Shown here piece after piece: positions 25,857 to 34,189 of a stretch of DNA of 64,000 nt. This DNA is from CAUZWH01 sp965224275 (GTDB taxonomy: Bacteria > Pseudomonadota > Alphaproteobacteria > SHVV01), in NCBI GenBank assembly GCA_965224275.1, contig CBDCYR010000003.1, forward strand, positions 42,627 to 106,626, read 5' to 3'. The translations under genes and the position numbers were made by a program. The notes under the pieces are model-generated. The model was not told where the DNA came from and did no database searches. It was given only the letters and a program-made list of their open reading frames with translations. Within the stretch, counting starts at the first letter, position 1. Each line of letters starts with the position of its first letter.

Positions 25857-26537
25857 ATGCGTGAAATCGCACTGGATACGGAAACGACCGGTCTTGATCC
25901 GGCCGATGGCCATCGCGTCGTCGAGATCGGATGCATCGAACTCATCAATCACATTCCGACGGGCGAGATCTTTCATACCTATCTCAATCCCGAACGAAGT
26001 ATGTCGCACGATGCTTACGCGGTTCACGGACTGGACGACACGTTCCTTGGGAAACAAGCGCTGTTTGCCGATATCGCCGACGCGTTTCTCGAGTTTGTCG
26101 GAGGTTCGCCGCTGGTAATACACAATGCAACTTTTGATCTGAAATTCATCAATAGCGAACTGCAGCGCGCCGCGCGTGGCCCGCTTGAGGTCGCGAAAGT
26201 CGTTGATACACTCGAACTCGCGCGCCACAAATTTCCCGGATCGCCAGCCAGCCTCGACGCCCTGTGCCGTCGCTTTGGGATCGACAATAGTGTTCGCACC
26301 AAACATGGCGCGTTGCTCGACGCCGAACTTCTATCGTGCGTCTACGTTGAGTTAATCGGGGGACGCCAGCCGGCGCTTGGCCTACAACACGAGCCCACGA
26401 CACCGTCGTTGGCGCGGGTGAACACCTCGGTCGTGCGGGCACCGCGACCGCATGCACCGTCCGATGCAGAACTGGTTGCGCATGCCGCGTTCATCGCAGG
26501 GTTGGAGAACCCGATCTGGGCCTCGCCGCAACACTAA
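25857..26537 (+). CDS. dnaQ: DNA polymerase III, epsilon subunit (3'-5' proofreading exonuclease)
   Basis: The 226-residue product proofreads errors as part of the Pol III core. ExoI is ALDTETTGLDP, with the metal-binding Asp and Glu at residues 7 and 9. ExoII is IHNATFDLKFIN, and ExoIII is HGALLDAELLSCVYVEL with the catalytic His. The ATG at 25857 gives MREIALDTETTG, the usual start. A GTG at 25845 overlaps the coaE stop (GTGA) and would add four residues; that choice is open. The C-terminal 40 residues form the poorly conserved tail that contacts the polymerase subunit. Confidence 0.95.
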   Translation: MREIALDTETTGLDPADGHRVVEIGCIELINHIPTGEIFHTYLNPERSMSHDAYAVHGLDDTFLGKQALFADIADAFLEFVGGSPLVIHNATFDLKFINSELQRAARGPLEVAKVVDTLELARHKFPGSPASLDALCRRFGIDNSVRTKHGALLDAELLSCVYVELIGGRQPALGLQHEPTTPSLARVNTSVVRAPRPHAPSDAELVAHAAFIAGLENPIWASPQH

Positions 26538-26578
26538 TCGATCCGACTGGTAGCCAGGCTCCGACCCACAAAGTCGGG

Positions 26579-27133
26579 CTAGTCGTTTTGAACGATCGCT
26601 CCTTCGTCCGGAACTGGCGTCGCGGTGCCTGCGCCCTGGGTCGAGCTTTGCTGTTGTGACAAGTGATTGCGATAGAGCGCACCGAAATCGATCGGGTCGA
26701 GATACATCGGCGGGAAACCGCCGCCGCGGGTCGTCTCCGCAGCGATTTGGCGGGCGAATGGAAACAATAACCGTGGCGCTTCGATAAGGCACACCGCATG
26801 ACGCTGTGCTTCGGGGATTCGGGTCAAGTCGAAAAGCCCGGCATATTCGAGTTCAAGCACGAACGCCGCACGCTCGTTGCTACGCGCGTCGGCACGGATA
26901 TTGAGGGTTACCTCATAGCCGAGATCGCCGGCCGGTTTGGCCTCGACATTGACATTGACGTCGATCCGCGGTTGCTCGGGTTGCAGCAGACTCCCCGGCG
27001 CGTGTGGATTCTCGAATGACAGATCTTTGATGTATTGGGCACGTATACCCATTGCCGGGACGGATCCTTGATCGACCGCGTTCGCTGGCGCTGCGTCGCC
27101 CTCCGTAGCTGTGTTTGTAGAGTCGTCCGACAT
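26579..27133 (-). CDS. secB: Protein-export chaperone SecB
   Basis: SecB holds presecretory proteins unfolded and passes them to SecA. The 184-residue product has the conserved AQYIKDLSFENPHAPGSL block, the VNVNVEAKP strand, the FVLELEYAGLFDL segment, LLFPFARQIAAETTRGGGFPPMYLDPIDF, and a Gln/Ser-rich tail. The ATG at 27133 has GGGAGG at a good distance; an ORF to 27172 is open but not conserved. An N-terminal 30-residue Ala/Asp-rich extension is usual in alphaproteobacteria. It is encoded against its plus-strand neighbours. Confidence 0.96.
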   Translation of the reverse strand: MSDDSTNTATEGDAAPANAVDQGSVPAMGIRAQYIKDLSFENPHAPGSLLQPEQPRIDVNVNVEAKPAGDLGYEVTLNIRADARSNERAAFVLELEYAGLFDLTRIPEAQRHAVCLIEAPRLLFPFARQIAAETTRGGGFPPMYLDPIDFGALYRNHLSQQQSSTQGAGTATPVPDEGAIVQND

Positions 27134-27202
27134 CAACCAGCCTCCCGTTCGATTTGCGCTCACCGCTATCACGGATCTTGGAGAGCGACAACATTGGCTG
27201 CC

Positions 27203-27679
27203 TTAGCGATGGTCGATCCCGCGTGTCGGCGGCTTAGGCTCGTCTTCGGTCAGGTCTTCATAGTCGCCATCGATCACACTACCGTCCTCATTGCCGGTGG
27301 CGCCGGTCCTTAATCCGGGCTGCGACAAGTGGACGTGGCGGGCGAGTGAGCTACGTAGCCACTGTCGCAAATATGGAATCAACAGCAATCCCCCAATTGC
27401 ATCGGTGGCGAAACCCGGCGTGAGCAAAAGAGCGCCAGCCACGAACAAACACAACCCATCGAACAGCTCCGCCACGGGAAGGCGATTGTTGGCGAGCTCC
27501 GATTGGGCACGCGCAATGATACTCAACCCCTGCCGCCGGATCAGGAACGTTCCGAGGAACGCGGTGATGACGGCGAGCGCCAGTGTCGGCCATAAACCGA
27601 TTACGCCACCGACCACGATGAACAAAGCGATCTCGATCAACGGTACGAGAAGGATCGCCAGGAATATGAGATAGGCCAT
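27203..27679 (-). CDS. fxsA: FxsA-family membrane protein
   Basis: The 158-residue product has the FxsA layout: MAYLIFLAILLVPLIEIALFIVVGG as the first membrane segment, a second around 28-48 (LWPTLALAVITAFLGTFLIRRQG), and a third around 75-105 (LFDGLCLFVAGALLLTPGFATDAIGGLLLIP). The family signature RRQG and LLLTPGFATD are clear. The tail after about 115 is hydrophilic and acidic. E. coli FxsA helps cells tolerate phage exclusion of F plasmids, but the general role is unknown. It starts head to head with the Tim44-like gene across about 120 bp. Confidence 0.9.
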   Translation of the reverse strand: MAYLIFLAILLVPLIEIALFIVVGGVIGLWPTLALAVITAFLGTFLIRRQGLSIIARAQSELANNRLPVAELFDGLCLFVAGALLLTPGFATDAIGGLLLIPYLRQWLRSSLARHVHLSQPGLRTGATGNEDGSVIDGDYEDLTEDEPKPPTRGIDHR

Positions 27680-27801
27680 TGGGGATCACCGCTGGGCCTG
27701 ACAGCCGTGCGACGCTGCTGGACCAAGTCTACGCGAACCGCTATCCTGGCGGTTTCGGGGCGCGCTGTATAGACCTTGCGACGGCGCCTCAGGCCAGGGA
27801 A

Positions 27802-28524
27802 ATGGGCGAAAGCAAGCTTCTCGACATTCTAATCTTTGCGATGATCGCGGGATTTATATTCCTGCGGCTACGCGGCGTGCTTGGTCGGCGAACCGGTCAG
27901 GAAAAGCCGCCGCCGGACCTCGTTTCCCAAAGACGCGACGAACGGGGCGAAGAAAACGTCGTGCAGCTCCCAGAGCGCGAACCCCGCGATGGCGATACCG
28001 ACGAAATCGACGCCGAGCCCCAGGCTGAGCCGGCGCCCGAATCTGGGGGGCCAGAGCAGGCAGGCGCTTCCACCCTAGCGGCCGGCCTCACGCAAGTTCG
28101 CCTTGCGGACAAGACATTCGACGAAGTCGGCTTCATCGAGGGCGCGCGGGTGGCTTACGAGATGATCGTCACGTCATTCGCAAACAGCGATATCGATACG
28201 CTGCGGCCGCTGGTGGCCGATGAGGTTTATCAGAATTTCGCGTCGGCGATAGATCTGCGCGAGGAACGCCAGGAATCGGTTGAGACCACGATTCTCAGTA
28301 TCAAATCGGGCGATATCATCGAGGCGGGCGTGAGCGGCTCGATTGCCGAGGTTACGGTTAAATTTGTGACCGAGATGGTAAGTGTCACCCGCAATTCCGA
28401 TGGTGAGGTCACGGCCGGCGATACGCGAGCGGTTCAGGAAGTGACCGACATCTGGACCTTCGCACGCAGTACCAAGAGTTCCGATCCCAACTGGACCCTG
28501 ATCGAAACCCGCAGTCCCCATTAA
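27802..28524 (+). CDS. Tim44-like / TimA inner-membrane protein
   Basis: The 240-residue product begins MGESKLLDILIFAMIAGFIFLRLRGVLGRR, one membrane anchor of the TimA/Tim44 type. A low-complexity acidic-Pro linker follows (about 45-85), then a Tim44/MRPL45 domain (about 100-240) with ARVAYEMIVTSFANSDIDTLRPLVADEVYQNF. Homologues are thought to assist protein translocation at the membrane; bacterial evidence is limited. The ATG at 27802 has AGGGA before it; a longer frame to 27679 overlaps the fxsA start. Its stop shares bases with the mltA start (TAATG). Confidence 0.9.
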   Translation: MGESKLLDILIFAMIAGFIFLRLRGVLGRRTGQEKPPPDLVSQRRDERGEENVVQLPEREPRDGDTDEIDAEPQAEPAPESGGPEQAGASTLAAGLTQVRLADKTFDEVGFIEGARVAYEMIVTSFANSDIDTLRPLVADEVYQNFASAIDLREERQESVETTILSIKSGDIIEAGVSGSIAEVTVKFVTEMVSVTRNSDGEVTAGDTRAVQEVTDIWTFARSTKSSDPNWTLIETRSPH

Positions 28525-29753
28525 TGCGCCAACGCTGGGTGATCGTCGCAGTCGCGGTAGTGCTTGTCGCGGCTGGCGCGCTCTATTGGCTGTATCGTCC
28601 AACCCCGACGCTGCCTGACCGCGCAGTCCTGACAAGGGCTGCGTTCTCGGACCTTCAAGGCTGGCGATCCGCCGATCTTGCAGCGGCGTTAGCCGCCTTT
28701 TTGCGTAGTTGCGATCGCTTTGCCAACTTGCCGGTTGATCGCAGTCTCGGTGCCAACGGTATCGCCGGGCGGGTTTCTGATTGGCGCGCGGCATGCGATC
28801 GGTCGGTTGCTGTCGATGCCACAAATGCAGACTCGATTAGACGATATTTTGAACAGGAGTTCACCCCTGTCGCGGTTGCCAATAACGACCAAACGAGTGG
28901 GTTGTTCACTGGGTATTACGAACCAGAATTGCGGGGGAGTCGTCGACAGCACGGACGTTTCCAAGTCCCGCTATTCGCCAGGCCGAAAGACCTGGTGATG
29001 GTCGACCTCGGCCACTTTCGCAAGCAACTCCGCGGGCAGCGCATTGCCGGGCGCGTGGTCGATGGTCGCTTGCGGCAGTTTGAAACGCGTGCTGCGATCG
29101 AAGCTGGCGCACTCGCGGATCGCGGCCTGGAACTGTTATGGGTTGACGACGCGATCGATGCGTTTTTCCTCCACATCCAGGGCTCTGGCCGCGTCGTACT
29201 CGATGATGGCGCCATCGAACGAGTCGGCTATGCCGGCCAGAATGGGCACGCCTATTTTGCCATCGGTCGCGAGCTCATCGAGCGTGGGGTGCTCCATCGA
29301 GACGACGTGTCTTTGCAATCGATCCGCGCCTGGCTCATCGCGAACCCCGACCAAGCGCGGGCGGTCATGAACAAGAACGCCTCGTACGTGTTCTTTCAAC
29401 CAATTCAGGGTGATGGACCGAAAGGGGCATTTCAGGTGGCGCTCACGCCTCGCGCATCGCTGGCAATCGATCGTCGCTTTATTCCGCTTGGTGTTCCGGT
29501 GTGGCTCGAAACGCTGTTACCGGAATTGGCGGCCGACCAGGCTGGAAACCCGATGCCCTGGCAGGGATTACTTATGGCGCAAGATACCGGCGGCGCCATT
29601 CGCGGCGTGGTGCGGGGTGATATCTTCTTTGGCGCGGGCAGTGAGGCCGAAGCAATCGCAGGTCGTCTCAAAAGCCCGGGCCGATATTACGTGTTGCTAC
29701 CGCGAGGTGTGGTAACGCGCGGTGATCCTTGGCCCGAGTCGCGGGATAATTGA
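28524..29753 (+). CDS. mltA: Membrane-bound lytic murein transglycosylase A
   Basis: MltA cleaves the beta-1,4 link of peptidoglycan to 1,6-anhydromuropeptides. The 409-residue product has an N-terminal hydrophobic anchor (VIVAVAVVLVAAGALYWLY). The MltA domain includes GLFTGYYEPELRGSR (about 130-144) and LLWVDDAIDAFFLHIQGSGRV, and a C-terminal 3D domain carries the Asp motif LLMAQDTGGAIRGVVRGDIFFG. The Cys of a typical lipobox is absent, so it is anchored by its helix rather than lipidated. It is coupled to the Tim44-like gene, as is common in this class. Confidence 0.95.
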   Translation: MRQRWVIVAVAVVLVAAGALYWLYRPTPTLPDRAVLTRAAFSDLQGWRSADLAAALAAFLRSCDRFANLPVDRSLGANGIAGRVSDWRAACDRSVAVDATNADSIRRYFEQEFTPVAVANNDQTSGLFTGYYEPELRGSRRQHGRFQVPLFARPKDLVMVDLGHFRKQLRGQRIAGRVVDGRLRQFETRAAIEAGALADRGLELLWVDDAIDAFFLHIQGSGRVVLDDGAIERVGYAGQNGHAYFAIGRELIERGVLHRDDVSLQSIRAWLIANPDQARAVMNKNASYVFFQPIQGDGPKGAFQVALTPRASLAIDRRFIPLGVPVWLETLLPELAADQAGNPMPWQGLLMAQDTGGAIRGVVRGDIFFGAGSEAEAIAGRLKSPGRYYVLLPRGVVTRGDPWPESRDN

Positions 29754-29864
29754 ACCCGGGCGTGGGCCTCGCGCGCCTTGCGCCGCCACCGCCCCTGGGC
29801 TTTGATGCGTGGGTGGTCGTGAACTCGGTGCGGCCTGTTCTCCAATATTTGTGTCGGTGGTGCG

Positions 29865-30629
29865 ATGTCGGAAGCGCCGGTTACTGTGGCCCTCTTCGTG
29901 ACGTGTCTGGTGGATCTGTTTCGACCGCGGGTCGGCTTCGCTGCCGTGCAGCTGCTTGAGCAAGCCGGATGTCGGGTCGAGGTTCCGGCGATGCAGACGT
30001 GCTGTGGTCAACCGGCTTACAACGCCGGCGACAAAGCCGACGCCGAGGCCATCGCGCGTCAGGTGGTCGATGCGTTTGCACGCTATGACTATGTGGTGGT
30101 CCCCTCGGGCAGTTGTGCGGGCATGCTCCGCAACCACTATCCAAGCCTGCTGGCCGGCGATGGGGGCTATCATGAACGCGCGACCGCGTTAGCGAATCGG
30201 TGCTGGGAGCTGACTGCTTTCCTGGTCGATATTATGGGAGTCGAATCGGTTACCGCACCCTTTGACGGTGTCGTCACTTACCACGACTCGTGCTCAAGCC
30301 TGCGCGAAGTCGGAACCCGCAACCAGCCCAGACTTCTGCTGAACAGCATGGCTGGCTTGCGCCTGGAGGAAGCGCCCAGTGCCGAAGTGTGTTGCGGCTT
30401 CGGCGGGACGTTCAGCGTCAAATACTCGGCCATCTCGATTGAAATGGTGGACCGTAAAGCGACCGCTCTGACAGCGTCCGATCCTGATGCGATCGTGGGT
30501 GCCGACCTCGGCTGTCTGCTCAACATCGCCGGCCGGCTGAAGCGTACGGGCAAGACAATCGCGGTCCGTCACGTCGCCGAACTCCTAGCCGGCGATATTG
30601 ACGGTCCGGCAGTCGGTGAGGGTGCTTGA
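29865..30629 (+). CDS. lutA: Lactate utilization protein A (CCG-domain oxidoreductase subunit)
   Basis: With LutB and LutC this subunit forms the iron-sulfur lactate oxidase (LldEFG) that converts L-lactate to pyruvate. The 254-residue product has two CCG domains: TCCGQPAYNAGDK near residue 45, and VCCGFGGTFSVK near residue 175, each followed by a downstream Cys-rich segment (PSGSCAGMLR; YHDSCSSLREVG). This is the heterodisulfide-reductase-like fold. The gene begins about 110 bp after mltA with its own SD. lutB follows after 3 bp. Confidence 0.93.
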   Translation: MSEAPVTVALFVTCLVDLFRPRVGFAAVQLLEQAGCRVEVPAMQTCCGQPAYNAGDKADAEAIARQVVDAFARYDYVVVPSGSCAGMLRNHYPSLLAGDGGYHERATALANRCWELTAFLVDIMGVESVTAPFDGVVTYHDSCSSLREVGTRNQPRLLLNSMAGLRLEEAPSAEVCCGFGGTFSVKYSAISIEMVDRKATALTASDPDAIVGADLGCLLNIAGRLKRTGKTIAVRHVAELLAGDIDGPAVGEGA

Positions 30630-30632
30630 GCG

Positions 30633-32066
30633 ATGGAAAGTACGGCGCACACCTTCAAAGACAACGTCGACGATGCGTTGAAAAAGGAAAACTTGAAAAC
30701 CGCAATGCGCCGGCTTGAGACGACGATTGGGCCGTCGCGTCTGGCGGCGCGCGACCGCCTGCCTGAATTCGATGCGTTATGTGATCAAGCGCGGGACATC
30801 AAAGATCACACCCTCGCCAATCTCGACGCCTATCTAGAAAATTATGAAGCCAAGGTTCGCGACCACGGCGGCCACGTGCACTGGTGCGCGACACCTGAGC
30901 AAGCCCGCCAAAAGATCCTCGATCTTTGTCGCGCCGCAGATGCGAAAACCGTCACCAAAGGGAAGTCGATGATTGCCGAAGAAATCGGCCTCAACGACTT
31001 TCTCGAAGCTCACGATATCGAGCCGATCGAAACCGATCTCGGCGAGTACATCATTCAGCTGGCCGGTGAACCGCCGAGTCATATTATTGCGCCGGCGGTT
31101 CATATGACGAAGGAAGACGTCGCCGATCTGTTTTTCGAGAAGCACCAAGTCTACGACCTGCCGCGCCGCGAGGAGCCCCGCGAGTTGGTCGATGATGCAC
31201 GCAAGATCCTGCGGCCGAAATACGGCGCGGCCGATGTCGGCATCACCGGCGCGAATTTCCTGATCGCTGAAACCGGCAGCTCGATCATCGTCACCAACGA
31301 AGGCAACGGGGACCTCACGCAGAGTTTACCAAAAACCCATATTGTCGTGGCCAGCCTCGAAAAGGTGGTGCCGACGCTAGCAGACGTGACCACGATTCTT
31401 CGCGTTCTGGCGCGCTCGGCGACAGGACAAGAATTCTCCACTTACACAACGTTTTCGACCGGGCCGCGCCGCGATGGGGATCTCGATGGTCCGGAAAACT
31501 ATCATGTCGTGTTACTCGATAACGGGCGCAGCACGATGTTGGGCGGCGAGTTTCGCGACATGCTGCGCTGCATTCGTTGTGGTGCGTGCATGAACAATTG
31601 CCCGGTATACGGTTCGATCGGCGGTCACGCATATGGCTGGGTTTATGTTGGGCCCATGGGTGCGGTTCTCACACCGAGCCTGATTGGACTCGAAAACGCG
31701 CACGACCTACCCAACGCATCGAGTTTCTGCGGACGCTGCGAGGAAGTGTGTCCGATGCGCATCCCGCTCCCGAAGATGATGCGGCTGTTGCGCGAACAGG
31801 CGTTTGGCGAGAAGCTGGCGCCGGCTCGCGAACGGTGGGCCATGCGGATGTGGGCCGCCCTTGCCACGCGGCCGCGTCTCTACCGCACGCTGAGCGAGGC
31901 GGTAGCCAGAGTCCTGGGCAATTCGGGATGGCGACGCGGCGCGTTTCGCTATTTGCCATTTGCCGGTGGGTGGCTAGCCGGGCGCGACCTACCGGCACCG
32001 GAAGGCCGAACCTTCCATAGCTTGTGGCAAGAACGCTCGCGACTCGCCGCGCGGTCAAGCCGATGA
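30633..32066 (+). CDS. lutB: Lactate utilization protein B (iron-sulfur subunit)
   Basis: The 477-residue protein is the large LutB/LldF component. The N-terminal LUD domain (about 50-290) contains GITGANFLIAETGSSIIVTNEGNGD. Two [4Fe-4S] cluster motifs follow: CIRCGACMNNCPVYGSIGGH and CGRCEEVCPMRIP. The C-terminal ferredoxin/helical region ends RSRLAARSSR. It mediates electron flow in lactate oxidation, probably to the quinone pool. It is cotranscribed with lutA and overlaps lutC by 4 bp. Confidence 0.95.
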   Translation: MESTAHTFKDNVDDALKKENLKTAMRRLETTIGPSRLAARDRLPEFDALCDQARDIKDHTLANLDAYLENYEAKVRDHGGHVHWCATPEQARQKILDLCRAADAKTVTKGKSMIAEEIGLNDFLEAHDIEPIETDLGEYIIQLAGEPPSHIIAPAVHMTKEDVADLFFEKHQVYDLPRREEPRELVDDARKILRPKYGAADVGITGANFLIAETGSSIIVTNEGNGDLTQSLPKTHIVVASLEKVVPTLADVTTILRVLARSATGQEFSTYTTFSTGPRRDGDLDGPENYHVVLLDNGRSTMLGGEFRDMLRCIRCGACMNNCPVYGSIGGHAYGWVYVGPMGAVLTPSLIGLENAHDLPNASSFCGRCEEVCPMRIPLPKMMRLLREQAFGEKLAPARERWAMRMWAALATRPRLYRTLSEAVARVLGNSGWRRGAFRYLPFAGGWLAGRDLPAPEGRTFHSLWQERSRLAARSSR

Positions 32067-32761
32067 CTGAAACCTCGCGCGATCGCATTCTTGCCGACGT
32101 TCGGTCGTCCCTTGGGGCCGATCGCGATCGCTCGCTACGCCGCGCGTCGACCTACACATCCAATCTGATTCCCGCGCGGACGCAAAACGAAGGCGTCGAT
32201 CTAGAGGCTTTGTTCATCGAGATGGCAGAAACCGTCAAATGCACGGTGGCGCGGGTAACAAGCGCCGACGGGGTACCCCAGGCGATTGCCGCGTACCTAG
32301 CAGAACACAATCTGCCCACCGATCTCGTCATGGCCCCCGATCATCGCCTCGATGAAATCCCGTGGTCGGCAGCGCCGATGCTGGGCTTTCGACGTAGCGC
32401 TGCAAATGAATCCGACATCGTCGCCATCACTGGGACGTTTGCCGCCATCGCGGAAACCGGGACGCTGATGATGGCGTCCGACCCGGAGCGGCCAAACACG
32501 CTTAATTTTCTTCCCGACAACCATATCGTTGTGGTCGACGCCAACGATATCGTAGCGACCTATGAAGACGCTTGGATGCGGCTGCGTGGCGCGGGCGAAA
32601 AGATCGAAATGCCACGTACGGTTACCTTTATTACGGGCCCCTCGCGAACCAGCGATATCGAACTGGTTCCAACGCTCGGTGCTCACGGACCGCGGCGCTT
32701 GCACATCGTCATAAGCGATGGGGCGATAAGCGGTGATGCTCGTGATGGTACCCGTGGCTAA
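32063..32761 (+). CDS. lutC: Lactate utilization protein C
   Basis: The 232-residue LUD-domain protein (LldG/YkgG type) is the third subunit of the lactate oxidase. It starts MTETSRDRILADVRSSLG with an ATGA overlap on lutB. The DLVMAPDHRLDEIPW, SDIVAITGTFAAIAETGTLMMAS and FLPDNHIVVVDANDIVATYEDAW blocks match the family. An upstream in-frame start at 32024 is within lutB and less likely. With lutA and lutB this completes the operon. I see no lactate permease or regulator (LldR or LutR type) beside it. Confidence 0.93.
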   Translation: MTETSRDRILADVRSSLGADRDRSLRRASTYTSNLIPARTQNEGVDLEALFIEMAETVKCTVARVTSADGVPQAIAAYLAEHNLPTDLVMAPDHRLDEIPWSAAPMLGFRRSAANESDIVAITGTFAAIAETGTLMMASDPERPNTLNFLPDNHIVVVDANDIVATYEDAWMRLRGAGEKIEMPRTVTFITGPSRTSDIELVPTLGAHGPRRLHIVISDGAISGDARDGTRG

Positions 32762-33410
32762 GCGGCAATCCACTAAGGCCCGTCGCCGGGTTAGCGACGC
32801 GGAAGCCTCGTTGTTTGAAAGCGCGATGGCCGACGTGATGCGAACACCGTCGGTGCCGGAACCGCCATCGGTTCCGCCCGCCGCTCGCGCCAAGCGACCG
32901 AGCGACCCCCTAACGCCGACCCCAGAGTCGGTCAAATCTGGGGCCGTCAAATCAGAGCCGGTCAAAGCCTCCCAGCCCAAGGGCCCGGCGGTTGAGGTGA
33001 GGAAAAGATCTCTATCGCCACAGCCGGCGCGCCCGGATCGGCGGGGTGCAGCCTCGGGCATCGATCGGCGCACCGCCCAACGTTTGGTGCGCGGCCAAAT
33101 GAGGGTTGAGGATCGGATTGATCTTCACGGAATGACCCAAGAAGAAGCACGTCGAGCACTCGACCGGTTTCTGACCAGCGCGGCCAGCGACGGCAAGCGC
33201 TGCGTCCTGGTTATTACCGGTAAGGGCTCGGCCCGCACCGACGATGCCGGAATCATGCCTGATCGTGAGATCGGCGTCTTGCGGCGATCCTTACCGCGCT
33301 GGCTGGCACTCCCCGGTTTGCGCGATCTCGTCGTTGCCTATCACAATGCCAAGCCCAAGGACGGGGGTGAGGGAGCGTTCTATGTGCTGCTACGTCGACG
33401 CCGCGACTAG
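32745..33410 (+). CDS. Smr-domain protein
   Basis: The product is 221 residues from the ATG at 32745; GTG starts at 32733 and 32754 are alternatives, since the 5' end overlaps lutC. A Pro/Ser/Lys-rich unstructured N-terminal half (to about 115) precedes a C-terminal Smr domain with the signature DRIDLHGMTQEEARRAL, CVLVITGKGSARTDD and GVLRRSLPRWL, ending in FYVLLRRRRD. Small Smr-domain proteins have endonuclease or nicking activity in some cases; the cellular role here is unknown. In related genomes this gene usually follows mltA directly. Confidence 0.9.
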   Translation: MVPVAKRQSTKARRRVSDAEASLFESAMADVMRTPSVPEPPSVPPAARAKRPSDPLTPTPESVKSGAVKSEPVKASQPKGPAVEVRKRSLSPQPARPDRRGAASGIDRRTAQRLVRGQMRVEDRIDLHGMTQEEARRALDRFLTSAASDGKRCVLVITGKGSARTDDAGIMPDREIGVLRRSLPRWLALPGLRDLVVAYHNAKPKDGGEGAFYVLLRRRRD

Positions 33411-33527
33411 GGCCCGGTGTTCCTCGAAACACTCTGACGTCCAATACCGCCCGAGATTTGAGCGCGCTTGCGTCCCATCGACCCGAATGGGGCCGGTGCA
33501 TCGGCTGGCGGGAAACCGGAGTCCGCA

Positions 33528-34139
33528 TTGATCACAGATAGAATTCGCGGTTTTATCTACCATGGTATGGAGCGGGGGTTTCGGCCGTTCGCCCGTAATC
33601 TGGCTGCGATCGGGATCACGCCCAACCACGTTACCGTAGCAGGAACCGCACTAACACTGGTAAGCGCGGCTTTCGTTGTTGCCGGCGAACTCGTCTGGGG
33701 CGGCGCTCTGTTTATCATTGCCGGTACGTTGGACACGCTTGACGGCACCTTGGCCCGCATGACTGGAATGGCCTCGGCGCGAGGCGCGTTTATCGATTCA
33801 ACACTCGATCGAGTTTCCGAAGGGGCCATGTTTGCGGCACTCGCCTACTATTTTTCGGTGCGCGACGCGCCGATTGATGTTGCGATCGTGGTTGTCGCGT
33901 TGCTGGGCTCGGTCTTGGTGAGCTATACCCGCGCGCGCGCCGATGCGCTGGGTATCGATTGCAGCAGCGGGTTGGCAACGCGGGGCGAACGTGTATTCGT
34001 GCTAGGCCTCGGCATGATGTTCGGCTGGCCGGCCATCGCCATCTACGTCTTGGCGGTAACCACGGCTTATACCGCGGCGCAGCGGATTGCCACGGTGCTG
34101 CGCGCGCTACCGGTGCCGGCGGCAGAGAAAGAGAAATAA
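33528..34139 (+). CDS. CDP-alcohol phosphatidyltransferase family protein
   Basis: The family transfers a phosphatidyl group from a CDP-linked lipid to an alcohol. The 203-residue product has five or six predicted membrane segments and the signature D-G-x2-A-R-x8-G-x3-D-x3-D in LDGTLARMTGMASARGAFIDSTLDR. It starts at a TTG at 33528 (LITDRIRGF) with GGAG upstream; the open frame extends to a TTG at 33468. The acceptor alcohol cannot be read from sequence: phosphatidylglycerophosphate-, inositol-phosphate- or sn-glycerol-type enzymes are all possible. Confidence 0.85.
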   Translation: MITDRIRGFIYHGMERGFRPFARNLAAIGITPNHVTVAGTALTLVSAAFVVAGELVWGGALFIIAGTLDTLDGTLARMTGMASARGAFIDSTLDRVSEGAMFAALAYYFSVRDAPIDVAIVVVALLGSVLVSYTRARADALGIDCSSGLATRGERVFVLGLGMMFGWPAIAIYVLAVTTAYTAAQRIATVLRALPVPAAEKEK

Positions 34140-34189
34140 GAAGCCGGCCGCGTGAACGGCAGAGCAATTTCTTTCCTGGATGCTAAGTC

